DNA of 64,000 nucleotides from Adineta steineri (lineage: Eukaryota > Rotifera > Eurotatoria > Adinetida > Adinetidae): the NCBI GenBank assembly GCA_905250115.1, contig CAJNOI010000108.1, positions 133,954 to 197,953 of the forward strand, in the 5' to 3' direction. Below, piece after piece: positions 35,877 to 49,901 of this stretch. Within the stretch, counting starts at the first letter, position 1; each line of letters begins with the position of its first letter. The notes beneath the pieces were generated by a model. That model was not told the origin of the DNA, ran no database searches, and saw only the letters and a list, made by a program, of their open reading frames with translations. Both the position numbers and the translations under genes were made by a program.

Positions 35877-38800
35877 TCTGATCTTGTTATAATTTATTAT
35901 AGAATGTGAAATTGCAGAAGATATTGTTGTTTGAATGAAAAAAAAGATCACCGTTCTTCTTTACATTAACAGTGACTTGTTTTTTTCCCGATTATTTCAC
36001 GACTTCGAATACGTGTGTTTTTTTCTTGTCCCTCAAGAACAAACTTCACCTGGTTACTTCCGAAAATAATGTTGTACAGAGCAAAAAAAGAAGGTAAAGT
36101 CAGACAAATTCATCGATGCGAAACGTACGACGGCAATTACGTTTTCAATGCTATTAACTAATCCAAAAAAGGCACAAATTACCTATTCAGATCCATAAAA
36201 TACCCAACATACTCCTTGTTCGCTATTTCTAATCCTCATCTGAGAAACCGTGAAACATCAGATCTGATCCGAAAAAATCCAGAAAAATTCCGGATTCTTC
36301 AAGTTTCTCCGGTATATTTTCGGCTTCCGAACATCCGGTCAATTGTTGGAGTATGAAAATTAAAATATTAGATAAAATGTTATTTTTATCTAATTGTTTT
36401 TTAGATTTTGATTAAAATGAAAAATAATTGACACAACTTTTCTAACAAAATATCTAATAATACATTTAATATGTTGTTGATATGCAGTAAATATATAAAC
36501 GATTATTAAAAACAATGACCATCTTAAATTATTTTCAATGACTAAAATTGAAAAATTTTCAACTGAAAAAGAAAACCTATTTGCGGCTTATTATTATCAG
36601 ATAATGAAATGAGGTTCGATCTGCTATTTGAAATGGATCTAATTAAAAATATGTTGTGCTACTATATTGAAAGAAAAAACACTAATTATTCATTTTTTTC
36701 GATACAACTTATGTAATATAAAAAGCTCCAGCATATTCACATAAATATGTCATATATTATCTAGTGCATGGATTATTTTTTGTATGTGTTCGATAATGGA
36801 TCAACATTTTTATAAAAGTAAATTTCATTTTTAATGTCTCATCTGTTTTACTAACTGATTGAATGATATTTTATCTTAAATTCCACATGTGTATAAAAGA
36901 TGAAAAACAGATATTATTGATTTACTCGCGATATTTAATCCATTATTTTTTGATTTTTCGCCTGTGAGATTATCGCCACCCTAAATTACAACTTTTCACA
37001 ACAAATACTCTCTATGATGAGATTCAATTAGACCTAAATTTTCGTATCTTAAGTATGATGACAGTGATACAAAAAGAACATATTATTCATAGCAATGAGG
37101 CATGAATAGAGAAAAAATGTACAAACGAAGGTTTATCGTAAGAATTATGTCAGTAATATATTTTTAGATTTGAGTTCAATGTTGATTGATGATATAACCA
37201 TATGTAGATATTTTGAATCCTTTAATGACTTAAATGCTTTTTGTAGTAAGGCAGAAAAAATAAGTTTTGATTTATGTACTTGGACAAATAAATATTTGTC
37301 ATAATAAAAAAAGAAGTTACTAGATTTTTAACATTTATAATTTATGATTGAATGGATAAGAGCAAGATATATATCAATATGACAATGACTTTTCTTTTTT
37401 TGATATTGTATAAAATAACTTTAAAAAATTAATTAAAATTACGCGTACATCTGTTTTTTTAACTATAATATACAAATGTCAACATATGTCATCACCATGG
37501 ATTTTAATTTAACTAATAAAATGTTTGATGATGTCAATAACAGTGATAATAAATAACAGACAAGCACTATTATTGATCGATGATGATAATAAATAAGCCG
37601 AAGAGATGCATACGTTGACATATTCATGTTCATGGTTATGTTTCACTTGCGATTTTCTTTTTCTTTTCCTATGATTATATTACTAAGAATAACAACAATT
37701 ATATCGACAACGAAAAGAACAATTTACATGATAAATATCAAGGTAAATATAATTTGTATGTTACTATTATGAAAGAAAAATTTATTTCTAAAGTTTACCA
37801 GATCTAATTAAAATAGGGGAAAAAATAAAGATTTTGTAGAAATGTTATATACTACACATGGTTGCTTTACTAGAAGAATTCATCGTTTACGATTGCGTCA
37901 TTGATTATTGATGGATTCAAGATATTTATGGGTTATTGTATATTGTATTGATTCTACAGACCAAGAAATAAGATCGGAAAAAGAGAAAAAGAGAACAAAC
38001 AGTGAGGTTCATTTATCTTTCTCGTTACATTAACTGTACATTTTTTTTTCCTTCACTATTTATTTGTCTGTATCTATACAAAGATCATTACTTTTCTACA
38101 ACTCTGATAAAACATAAAAGTTTGTCTTCTTTTACCCTTATATATATAATACTTAAATATAACAAAACGACAAAAGCATCTTATATGATTTTTAGTTTAG
38201 AAAAAGAAAAAATATGAAGTGATCGATTTCATACTGTTGTTACATTATCTTTCTCATATTACTTTTGTTAAATAATGGTAACAAATGATTTTATGTTATT
38301 ACCATCGATACTATTAACAAAGACATATTATGTTGTACGTGAAGAAACAACATATACATATGACAAGAACGATAGTGACGAGTTATCTGAGACAGGCAAG
38401 TGAAAAGTAGAAAGTTCTTTTTTTTTTCTTCTTCATTTGCTTTATTTGAAGAACATATATGATAAATTTAGACTTTAATCCTATTCAATAGACATTGTCA
38501 TTTGAGAACATAATGATTGTATGTATACATATATGTTTAAACAATTACTAGAAGAAGAAAAAAAAGTAGACAAGTGTGTCAAAAGGTTGACTATGTTGTC
38601 TTCCTTTTTTCTTAGTCTAATCTTTACTTCTCATTTCTTAATAATCCTCTTTCTTTCTCTATTAGCCATCTGCTTATCATCATCTTTGATAGTAATAGAA
38701 AGGATCTACTGCTGAGCAGATACCATTCGACATATCATCTGATATGATAGCAAGAAATTACCTTGCCATTCTCTATGTTATACCAAAGGTTCATATTCTC

Positions 38801-39345
38801 TTTCTTTCTTTCTTTTGTTGCTGTTGTTGTTATTATGATGGCAGCAATCAGTGTACAACAATGTTGCTTCATCACTTTTTTTTTCTTCGTCTATATACTT
38901 CTTATATGTTGTTCGATCGAGATATTCATGAAGAAAGAAAGAACAGAAGAGTAAGACAGAATTGTACAGTGGTTGGAACAAGCATCTTCTCTTTTTTCTT
39001 TCTTTCTTCGGTTTGTATACGAACGATCATCTAGCTTTTGCTTCTTTCTATCTGTCTGATTCTCGAGTAGTATAATCTGAAATGTTTATTTTATACGGTA
39101 AAGCTCAGTAAGAAAAAGAAACCAAAGAAATTCTATAATATGTTTATAAAAAAAAGCAGATATACAATACTATGATCCGGTAGTTTAATATAGATAATAA
39201 AATCTTAATTTTATTTTCCTAAAATAGAATACAGAATGGGTAAGGGATTTAAAAGATAAAGCTATTGTCATTCAAAAAAAAAGAATCTTATTCTATATTT
39301 CTTCTAGACTCACCCGAACCTATAAATATCAATCAATCGCAAACC
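35877..39345. other. Intergenic, 3.5 kb
   Basis: No supported coding exon was found. Around 36100-36350 the base composition is more balanced, with repeated TCCGG-like strings, possibly a dispersed repeat relic. The region from 38400 to 39060 has long pyrimidine tracts on the plus strand. A possible acceptor (TTCTTCTAG) ends at 39307, so a noncoding 5' exon of the next gene may lie within this gap. Confidence 0.45.
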
Positions 39346-42300
39346 ATGAATCCTTCAAATGAATCGGACAAATATCTTCATTCAACACATGAACATTCTT
39401 TTCCCAATCAAAAATATATGTTATCATCTTCTCATAGTCCAACATCATATCAATATCCATTGAACACTACTAATCCTCTCATATCAGATGATTCCGGAAA
39501 TGAATCAACAACAAATTTTCATAAAAAATCCAATCAACATTTTGTTGTTGTAGCAATTGATTTTGGTACAACATATAGTGGTTATGCATTTGCATTTACA
39601 CGAGATATTGATTCAATTTTAATGATGCGAAAAGTTGATGGAAATGATCCCGGTTCGTATTAATTCTATTTTCTAGTTCATTGAGAAATCAATTTTTTTC
39701 TTTGTAATTAATAGGTGTAATTAATCAAAAAACGCCAACAACAATTTTATTAACACCAAATTTAGAATTTCATTCATTTGGTTTTTTTGCAAGAGATTAT
39801 TTTCATGATCTCGATCCAGATGAAGCAAAACGATGGTTATTTTTTGAAAAATTTAAAATGCATCTTCATTATGTACAAGTAAGAGCAATTCGTCTTTTTT
39901 TTTGTTCGAGACAAATTATTAACTAATATTATGCAAGAAAATAGTAACATTCTTTCCATAGATGATCTATTACATCATTCAAGTAAAATATGATCATGAT
40001 TGACGATTGTTTAATATAGCGAAAAATGATAATTAATATTTTTGTAATCTAAATAAGAAAGAAAATAAATATACATATGTTACTTTCAATCCTATATATT
40101 CTTATTTTCTATACAAAATATTGATTGAACTAAAGTAATAATGTAGAAGTTGATGTGAATATAATTAAAGTAGACAGTTGTGTCTACATGTCTATTCAAT
40201 TGTTTTTATCTTTATATAGAGCTTTTAACACATATATTCTTTCTTTTCGTAATATATAATTATATTTTTAAGGACCTTAATACACAAACATTAATTACTG
40301 CAAGTAATGGTCGTAAAGTTCCTGCATTAACAATATTTACTTATGCTTTACAATATTTTAAAGAACATGCTTTACGTGAACTCTCAGATCAATCAGGAAC
40401 AAGATTTGTTAATGAAGATGTTCGATGGGTTATTACAGTACCTGCTATATGGAAACAATCAGCTAAACAATTTATGCGTGAATCAGCTTATCAAGTTTGT
40501 AATCAATGAATTTTTTTCGTTGATAAACTAAATTTTATTGTAGGCTGGTATTGCATCAAGAGAATTTCCTGAACAATTACTTATTGCTTTAGAACCCGAA
40601 GCAGCATCAATATATATACGTAAACTTCGAATGCATCAATTTGTTTCTGATGACACACCTTCCTATTCTCGTAATTCAATCAGACATGAACATGGTCTAT
40701 TATCATCGTCAATTTCCAATCAATCATCACCAATTTTTTTCGATTCTGATAAATGTTAGTATTAAAAAGATGAAACGAAGAGTAATGATATTTCAGCTTT
40801 TTTTTATCATAGAAAAAACATGTCTATTATAAAGACAGATGAAAGGTAGAGAACACATTGACCGAATATTTTTCTGTATACATATATAAATGAGTAATTA
40901 AACAAAGAGAAGAAAAACATGAAGTTTAGATTATGTCTGAAGAATAATACTATTGAGTATAGAATGACCCTGAACAAGTCACTAGTGGCTATATGTCTCA
41001 GATTATCTGTTCGATTAAATTATGATAACTACCTTATAACATACATCAATCATTATGAGTAAGATGAATTTGATTTGTTTATTGAATTAGTATCAACTGA
41101 ACACAGTGAATATCATACAAATACTCAAACATTTGAAGTTGTTCTTGATATTGGTACACGTTATATTGTTGTTGATTGTGGTGGTGGTACTGTAGATATG
41201 ACTGTTCATGAATTAGATAATAAAATGGGAACATTAAAAGAATTATATAAAGCAACTGGAGGACCCTATGGATCAGTTGGTATGTTTAGATTTATCTAAA
41301 TAGAAATATTAATTTTGTTAATTATAGGTGTTGATCAAGAATTTGAAAAATTAATGAGTTCAATATTTGGTAAAGAATTAATCGAAGATTTTAAAATTAA
41401 ACGACCGGCTGGTTATGTTGATTTAATGATTGCATTTGAAGCACGAAAACGTACAGCTAGTCCATTTAAAAATAGTCCATCGAATATTTCATTACCATTT
41501 TCATTTATTGATTTTTATAAGAAAAAAAAAGTATATTTATTTATTATTACGAACTTAAATAATTCATTATATCTATCTTTATTTCATATAGGGTTCAGCA
41601 ATTGAATCTGCTATTCGTCGTTTTAATGATCCAGATATAAAATGGTCAACACAAGGCATGATGAGATTATCATCGGAAGCAATGAAACGACTTTTTCATC
41701 CAACAGTTGAGAAAATCAAAAGTACAATTGGTGATGTTTTAAATAGTCCAGATGTCAAGGGTAATTCCATATCATTTCTCTACGTTAAAATAAAATGTAT
41801 TGTAATATTAATTTTTATTCATATAGGTATTCACTATCTTTTTCTTGTTGGTGGTTTTGCTGAATCGCCTATACTTCAACATGAAATTCGTCGTGCTTTT
41901 TCATCTATTCTTAAAGTGATCATACCTCAAGATGTTTCATTAACTATATTAAAAGGTTTTTTCTTTAAATTTACCTTTAAGAATACTAAATTATTTTTTT
42001 CAGGTGCTGTTCTATTCGGCCTTGATCCAACTATTGTTAATGTCCGTCGTTCACGTTTAACCTATGGAGTTTCTGTACTTAATCGTTATGTTTCCGATTA
42101 TCATCCACCTGAAAAGAAAATTGTTAAAGATAATATTGAATGGTGTGCTGATATATTTGATAAATTCGTTCTTGTTGATCAATCAATTGGTCTTGGTGAT
42201 ACAGTTGTAAGAAAATATACACCAGCAAGACATAATCAAGCACAATGTATCATTTCATTTTATTGTTCCGAATCAGATAAACCAATGCTTGTTACAGATA

Positions 42301-42562
42301 CGGGTGTAAGAAAAATTGGTAATTAATTAATTTGAAAAAACAATTTTTTTTAATATAGTTTTTTTTTGAATTATTATTATTAGGTACACTCGTTCTTGAT
42401 ATGTTTCATGATGGTTTTCCATTAAATTCTTCGACATTAAAAGATCGTCGACGTGAAATTCAAACACGTATGGTTTTTGGTGATACTGAAATAAAAGTGA
42501 GCGCATTGGATGTTACAACAGGCAAATGTGTTCGAGCAACAATTGATTTTTTAAATAAATAA
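39346..42562 (+). CDS. HSPA12: HSPA12-like HSP70-family protein
   Basis: Ten exons: 39346-39652, 39715-39878, 40273-40494, 40544-40754, 41091-41279, 41328-41530, 41592-41760, 41827-41955, 42004-42318 and 42384-42562. All phases agree, giving 695 aa, close to the 675-690 aa of HSPA12A/B. The actin-type ATPase motifs are present: [15 protein letters not shown] (phosphate 1), [16 protein letters not shown] (phosphate 2) and [12 protein letters not shown] (adenosine). HSPA12 proteins are distant HSP70s that keep the nucleotide-binding fold but lack the typical substrate-binding domain; this model also ends without one. The N-terminal ~65 residues are Ser/Asn/His-rich and probably disordered. The first ATG is used. 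The frame is open further upstream to a possible acceptor at 39307, so an earlier coding exon cannot be excluded. Client and pathway are unknown. The symbol denotes the family, not a specific paralog. Confidence 0.88.
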
Positions 42563-43391
42563 TATTGTCTATATATATACATGTTGACGAATAGTCAAAT
42601 ATTTGATCAGTAGGAAAATTTATCTGAAGTTATTTTTTGTTTTATTTCAACTTGGTTTTTTTTTGTCAATTTTCAATTTCGTTTCATATGTTTGAACATA
42701 TAATATACTTATTTCTTTTTCTTTTATATAATGTGAGAAGAAAACAGATTCTTCTATATTGTGTATACATATATATATGATATTTAGTTTATATTTATAT
42801 ACAATTTATTATTAATATTAATTACATAAATTCTTATAAGAAAGAAACAAACAATAACAGAAATGAAAAGAATGAATAATTGGGAAATAGGAGATTTATT
42901 ATATACATATTAATAGTAGCGCATAGACATCGAAATATGTAACTGCTAAATGATAATTGAGATAACATCTATCATAGCTCAAATTTCTTTCCATCTATTA
43001 CTTGTTACATATTTGATCTCGATATAATCAATAAATAACCGTTCCATTTTAGATCATATTTCAATGATATAGATGCCTTTCAATAAGTGAGCTATTGATA
43101 CAAGGTTGTGTCATTAGTTTTGCATTAGATTATATTATGCTCATAACGTTAGGTTTTGACTATAGCGCCATCTGTTACCGACTTTGATTATTATAAGAAT
43201 CAACTTGAAATTTGAATAAACTCATATCACAAAGGTGATGATTATCTTGATTTTAAGTATTTGCAAAGTAGTATTTGATATCTAATAAGTCGTTACTAAG
43301 TAACAAACCTTTATAAAATTACAAATGGCAGATACGTATAGAATTTTATGAGCGAATACTGTAGTTTTTTTTGTTGATATAGTAATAGAAT
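42563..43391. other. Intergenic, 0.8 kb
   Basis: AT-rich spacer between two genes on the same strand. No exon or RNA gene could be supported. Confidence 0.5.
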
Positions 43392-46300
43392 ATGGCTACA
43401 TTAACGCAGCTACAATCTGCTACGCAAAATTCTACAACCGAAACAATAACACAAAACCGTTTTCCTCTTGTACATGTTTTAACATCAAAACCAGAAGATA
43501 ATGTAGATAAGGTTAGATAATTTTTTCAAATGAAATTGTATTTCTATTTGAATATTTAGAAACAAGAACCATTCGATTTCGAAAAAACTATTAAATTTCT
43601 AATCGATCCTCATGCAGTAAATATGATTCGAAAATCAGAATTAATTATAATTAAATTTTTTTTGCTTTATTAGTCACATCTACTCGATCGACGAATTCGT
43701 CAATGTCAAAAATTATGTCGATATTACAAAAATGGATATGTAATTATTTTGTTTATTTTTTAATAAAATTCTTTATTTTGAAATTTCTAGATTCTCAAGG
43801 ATTTACATTATCTTATGAAAATTTTCAATATACTCGCCGATCTTTGTCAAGATCAACCAAATTATATTGATCCATTTATAGAAATTTTACAAAATTGTTC
43901 AAAACCATTTCTATTAGATAAATCAACAGATGCAGAAATTTATTCAACAGCACTTACAGCTTTCTATTCAGATTTTGGTAAAAATAAAATATATATATAT
44001 ATATATTTTCATTGAAATAAATTTTTTCTAGGATATTTACTTCGTATACCAATAAAACGTATTCAAAAATGTATACTTGAAACACTTTATAAATCAATTC
44101 AATCATCAAATAAATCACCATTACCATCTAATAATTATGATGGATTAAAACCAGCTACAATGGATTATCTTCTGAGTATTCAATGTAATAGTGATCTTTG
44201 TGAAACACTTGTGAAAGTAAACGAAAGAAAAAAAGTTTTAATTTTAGTTAAATTTTTATTTTAGACACTTTCTCTTGTCGAAGAAGATTTATCCTTACGT
44301 ATGTTAATTGTAAAATTATTACAAAGTTTTTCATCAAAATCAAGTATGAAAAATATCCTATAAAATATATACGATTTTTCTGTTTTTTAGCTGAATGTAT
44401 AGCAAAAATGTTAACACATGATTGTGTCAATCGTTTAGTATTGAAAATAAATGATACTGATTCAACTGGAGAGTAAGTTTCATGAAACAACAATTAATTT
44501 TAGACATACAAAGTACTTAATAAGCACTTTATTCTCTTTCTCATAGAGAAGAGCCTTGCAAACATAAATTGTCTCTCCGCAGGGTCAAAAAAACATCGAA
44601 AATCGATTTTCAGAGGTATTTCGATGCGGGGACTTCGAATCTGATGTTAGTTTTTTGAAATTGTATAAGCAAAATGCTCACTAGCATTGTAGAACACGAT
44701 TTCTATGAGAAAGAGCTGAGCGAGTCCCTAGACGAGTGTTACTTGTATCATTAATTTGAATCATTTTTAGATTTTTATTTCGTACAATTGAAACACTTTG
44801 GAATATACTTGAACATGGTGATGAAGAACAAATAAGTGATCAGCTTAATTCTCGTGTTACCATTAGGTATATAAAAAAAACATTTTTCTTATTCATTTTG
44901 TTTATATAATTAATATTTAGTCTTTTACAAGAAGCATTTCTTGGTCAAGTAACTCAATCTCATAGTCAATATCATCGTCAATTAAGGTTTAATATAAAAT
45001 ATATATTTCTTAAAGAAAATTTTAATCGAATATTTTTTTAGAAATGATATTCTTGTTGTTTGTTCTCTTATTATTGGTCTTAAACCAGATGCTCCATTTG
45101 TTGAAACTGGTTTTGCTAAACAATTACTTTTATTTGCTTCATATCCAGAATGTAAAAAATACACATATATAATAAAAATTATTTTTATATTTTTTTGTTT
45201 AGTACGAAGCAATAGTCCATTAGTAAAAAATTTTAAATTAACAGCAGCACAAGAAGATTTTGAATTTAAAAAATTACTTTTTAATACAGTTGTTGTACTT
45301 AGTAGAAATCCTGTTATGAATGAAGTAAATTGTATAATTTTATTTTATTAAAATAATTATAAAACTTTTTATTTATAGTTAATGATTGATAGTCGAGTAT
45401 TACTTGCTTTTCTATCCTATATTGAACCATTACCAAGAAAAGCTCAACCAGGAAATAATTTTGAATGGTCATTAGCTCAAATTGAAGAACTTCAATTACA
45501 TGCAATTGCAGCGCTTTCAATTCTATTACCACGATCATTAAATGAATATTTTGAATATCATGTTGGTACAAGATTATTATTATTCTATGAATGGACAATA
45601 AATGATGGTTAGAATTTTTGTCTTCTTCGTTTATAATCTATAAATAATGAATTGTAGATGAATTTCAAAGTCAAGGAAATAGTTTTTTTGGAAAAGGTGG
45701 TCGAAATAATAAACGATCACAATTAAGATATGTTCTTCGATTATTTCGTAGTATTGTATCAACAAGAGATGAACGTATACAACTTGATTTATCTGATCAA
45801 GGAATTATTCCATCAATTACAGGTACAGAAGAAAAAAAACAAATCTATTAAATATTTATTCGAAATTTTATTTCTATAGGATATTTAAGACGTATATCAC
45901 AACAAAAAACAATTCATATGGATTATGTGGATTTAGATGTTATTTGTGATGGATTGTTTATTTTAAGTTGTCTATGTGAATTAGATGTTCATAGAAAAGT
46001 AAAATAATTTCTCCTCTTGAATTTTTTTTGTAAATAAATTTTTTTTAGGAAATTTTCGGTTCTGAAGGTATTGAAATGTTAATTCAATTACTTGTCGTTG
46101 AATCTGCATATGTTTGTGGTGGTCTTGGTTATCATCGTTTACTTGTTGCTGCTATTGATTGTGTATGGTGTTGTGTTGTTGGTAGTGTTATCAATGAAGA
46201 TGAATTTATTCAAAAACAAGGCATTTTTGCTTTACTTGATCTTATTGCAGTATATTTAAATTTATTCTATTTATTGAAATCAAAATTCTTTTTCTTTTTG

Positions 46301-47750
46301 AAATAGACTAACCCAAAATCATTACAAAATATTGTTCTTGGTTGTGTATTAGATCTAACAGAAAATAGCAAATGTCTTCATTTTCTTATGGCATGGCAAG
46401 GACATAAACAACAACAATTTACACATGTTCTTTGTGAATTATGGCGAGATGAAGAACGTGAAATTTATGTACGTAAAAAAAAAGAAATCCCTATATTCTC
46501 TTTTTCGCAGAGAAGAGTCCAGTAAAAATTAATTGTTTGCTTGCTTGTCTGTCCGCAGGGTCAAAAAAACATTTCTAGAGGTATTAGCGAGTGAGGAGTT
46601 CGAATCTGAGGTCTGTTGGGTGACCATGATGAGGGAAGGATGAAGAGGGATCAAAGAAACATCGAAACCCGATTTTTCACGATTTTCAATTGTTTTTCCA
46701 GTAAATGTGAAGAAGATACGTTTCTACGAGAAAGAGCTAAGCGAGTCCTCGGACGAGCATTACTTGTTCGATTTAAATCAACTTTTATTTTTTCGTTCAA
46801 AGGTATCTCGAACAGAAAAAGGCGTTATTCATGATCATACAAAACCATTAATGGGTATTCTTCAACAAACAGTTCCAATAACACCACTTGGACGTTTAGA
46901 GCCATCACGATCAATATTAGATTTAATTGATAATATGAGATCGAAAATCTATGGATTTTTTTGTAAATTAGGTTTTACTGATTTACCTGGTTTACATGAA
47001 GAAGATTATGTAACATTATGTATTATTGAAAATTTTCTTGATTTTAAAATGGGTGAAGTATGGCAAGAAATTGTTGCTGAACTTGATATGGAAGGCGTGA
47101 AATTAGTTGCACCTGATAATGAAGCGGCAGATACAATTTTACGCGCAACAGAAGAACGTGGATTAGGTAATAAGATAAATTATAATATTATTATCATCGT
47201 GTTTTTTTTATTGAAAATTGTTTTTAGCTGTTGCTGCAACACAAAATTATATTCTTGAGGAATATCATAAACAAGATTTACAATATGAAAAAGCATTTTA
47301 TGATGATGTAATATAGAAGAATATTATATTTATTCATATGTATATATGTATTTTATTTTTAAGTTAATACGAAATCATATTTATAAAGAAAAACGGACTG
47401 AACAATGGAAATCATTTGTTTTACGAACATCAAAATATCCATTACTTATGGTAAGAAAAATTCGTTTTTTGCAATTGATTTTATTTATTTTTGTTTTCGC
47501 GTAGGCTGCGAAAGATTATCAAAATCAAGCTGTTCGTCAATCACGACCAGAAGAAAAAGATTATTCAGATTATCATACTGTTCATAATCTAGAAATTCCA
47601 AATCTATCAATAACAGTATGTTTAAATTTATTTTTGTTATTATAACTATCTAGAATTTATTTCTAGGCATTTGCTGGACCATTTTTACAAATTGAGAGTA
47701 CACCTATTGAATTATTAAATAAACAGCGACAAGTCGAATTAACATCATAA
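43392..47750 (+). CDS. CFAP69: Cilia- and flagella-associated protein 69
   Basis: Twenty-one exons: 43392-43511, 43560-43616, 43674-43739, 43791-43977, 44032-44216, 44265-44343, 44391-44472, 44771-44866, 44921-44986, 45042-45151, 45203-45324, 45379-45607, 45658-45822, 45880-45998, 46049-46249, 46307-46468, 46803-47166, 47228-47307, 47364-47450, 47505-47615 and 47667-47750. Phases agree throughout, giving 923 aa (human CFAP69 is 941 aa). The protein is an all-helical armadillo-like solenoid with no signal peptide. Family recognition rests on overall length, on the helical-repeat pattern and on the C-terminal block containing HEEDYVTLCIIENFLDFK and KMGEVWQEI. CFAP69 is an axonemal protein needed for sperm flagellum assembly and for olfactory cilia kinetics in mammals; rotifers are richly ciliated. 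Introns 7 and 16 are much longer than the rest because each contains a copy of a related element. AATAAA lies at 47803. Confidence 0.82.
44530..44746. mobile_element. Short TIR element, copy 1 (in CFAP69 intron 7)
   Basis: About 217 bp, noncoding. It holds exact 14-bp inverted repeats: CTCTTTCTCATAGA near the left edge and TCTATGAGAAAGAG near the right. About 40 bp beyond the right repeat (AGCGAGTCC...GACGAG...TTACTTG) is shared with copy 2. It also shares CCGCAGGGTCAAAAAAACAT and TTCGAATCTGA with copy 2. Probably a nonautonomous element; the ends are approximate. Confidence 0.6.
46494..46767. mobile_element. Short TIR element, copy 2 (in CFAP69 intron 16)
   Basis: About 274 bp. The inverted ends are diverged: CTCTTTTTCGCAGA on the left against the reverse complement of TCTACGAGAAAGAG on the right, 12 of 14 matching. 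It keeps the same internal order as copy 1, plus an extra segment (about 46615-46690) that partly repeats the GGTCAAA...CATCGAAA motif. GAGTTCGAATC resembles a tRNA-type B box, which leaves a SINE origin possible. The ends are approximate. Confidence 0.6.
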
Positions 47751-48650
47751 ACAAAAAAGAACTGAAGAAATTTTTCGATTGATTAACATTATTTTATTTT
47801 TAAATAAATTTAACTAACATACAGAAGAAAAATTAATAATTTTCTTCATAGAAATAATCAATGTTTTGTTTAAATGGATTGAGAATGATGAATATTCTTA
47901 TTATGCTGATATTTTCATAAGTACTAGATAAGAACAACATGAAAATATTAGTTTTGACTAAAAAATTAGTCAGTGGTAATCGTAGTTTATATATTGACAA
48001 TACTGTACATACATTTGTTATATCTGATCAATTATAAAAACAATAGAACTACAGTAACTAACACAAATAAGATTCTTTTAGACATTCACTAACAGACTGG
48101 CTCTATTAAAACAAGTATTTGTTATTCATTTATATATACTCATCTATGAACAAAAAACACATGTTCGAATAGGAATACTAACTAATATAACACGAAAACT
48201 TTACAGGAACCATAGATTGAAAACTAGCAACAAGTTATTAATCTTTTTAATTACAGAAACAAAACTAGATTATAGCAGAATAAGATGATTTATTCTTCAT
48301 GAATCAGTATTGATTTGAATGCTTATTTAAGAAAATTGTGCACGTTCAACAAATATATATATTTAACCTTTTTTCTTTCTCCGTCCTTGAAACTTTACTA
48401 GGAAGAAAAATGAGTAAAAAATAAACTATAAAAGTCGTCATAGTATAAAATAACAGAAAGAAAAATAACAGAACAGAACAAAATAAGATTCCGGACGTCA
48501 GTCGGTATATACTCATTGTATATTTGCTCCAATCCTTTGCTTCGATTCTTATTCATATATATTTAAACGTGTGACAAATGTTTGCTGAATTTGCAAAATA
48601 TTTTTTCACTTGACACACAACAACATAAAAACAAGGAAGAAATACGATCT
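47751..48650. other. Intergenic, 0.9 kb
   Basis: AT-rich spacer with the 3' end of CFAP69 (AATAAA at 47803) and the promoter of the vWA gene. No exon was supported. Confidence 0.5.
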
Positions 48651-49901
48651 ATGTATCCTAATCAACAATATCCTCAAGCAGGTAGAGGTACTGGAGTTCC
48701 ATATCCACAACAACCACCATATGGTGGTGCTGGTCAAGGATATGCAGGGTAAAGAATCTACATAAAATTCACTGAAATTTTTATTATTATGTTTAGTGGT
48801 TATCAACAAAATGCACCATCACCATACGGAGGTAATCAATTTGCTGGTAATCCGTATAATCAAGGAGGACAGCCTTATGGACAAAATAGTGGATATAATC
48901 AATCAGCCTATGGTGCTAATCAATATGAACCAAGCCCCAATGCGCCTGGAGCTCGTTATCCTCCACCACAAAATGCTGGTTATGCTTCTAATTTTGGTAA
49001 TTTTATGTCCAATGATCAACGAACACAAAGATTAAATCAAGTGATTCAACAATATGAAATTAATCAACAATTTGCTGCACGTTTACAAACACTTGGTAAT
49101 TGTGAAATTGTTTTATTATGTGATGATTCAGGTAGTATGAATACACCAATTCAAGGAACTAATCAAACACGATGGGATGAATTAAAATCTGTATGCTTCA
49201 AATATAAGAAAATCTTGCTATTTGTTTTTATATATTCATATTTATTAATTTTAGCTTGTTAATATTATTGTTGATATTAGTAGTATAATGGATTCGAATG
49301 GTATTGATGTTTATTTTTTGAATCGAGAACCAATGTTAAATGTAACTGATACACGTTATGTTCGACAAGTATTTAATACACCACCACAAGGTTTAACTCC
49401 ACTTGTACCAGCATTACGAAGAATTCTTGCATCTAAACGTAATCAAACAAATGAAAAGAAATTATTAATTCTTGTTGCTACTGATGGGTATAAATATAAA
49501 ATAAACTAATATTTTATTTTATTTTTGTTTTACTAGAGCACCAACAAATGAATATGGACAAGTTGATATTGGTGCATTAGAAGGTGTTCTACGTCATGAA
49601 CGTACACCACAAACATATGTTACATTTTTGGCTTGTACAGATGATCTTCAAGCAGTAAATTATTTATCAAATTGGGATAAAATGATGCCTAATATAGATG
49701 TAATTGATGATTATCGTTCGGAACGTGCTGAAATTCAACGAACACGTGGAGGAAATTTTCCATTTTCATTTGGCGATTATATTGTTAAATCGTTATTAGG
49801 TGCTATTGATCCATGGTATAGTTTTTATTTTTCTTGAATTTAGTTATCATAAAAAATTTCGTCATTATTTTAGGTTCGATTCACTGGATGATCGTGCTTA
49901 A
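48651..49901 (+). CDS. Protein with Gly/Tyr/Pro-rich N-terminus and vWA domain
   Basis: Five exons: 48651-48748, 48797-49190, 49255-49487, 49537-49815 and 49874-49901. Phases agree and the product is 343 aa. Residues 1 to about 105 are low complexity (PYGG, QPYGQ, YNQ), like the N-terminal tails of ESCRT- or ALG-2-binding proteins. A von Willebrand factor A domain follows. Its first strand ends in LLCDDSGSM, a complete DxSGS MIDAS motif for metal-dependent ligand binding. A second conserved strand reads LILVATDGAPTNEYG. There is no signal peptide, so it is probably intracellular. The closest general class is copine-like or other cytosolic vWA proteins, but no C2 domain is present and the partner is unknown. 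AATAAA lies at 49979. Confidence 0.85.

Noticed and set aside
38521..39034. Several short hydrophobic frames before the HSPA12-like gene
   Set aside because: They come from pyrimidine-rich DNA on overlapping frames; none shows a plausible signal peptide or conserved motif.
46580..46600. Possible tRNA gene around GAGTTCGAATC
   Set aside because: Only a B-box-like string is present. No cloverleaf arms or A box could be drawn, and the string is shared with a repeated element.
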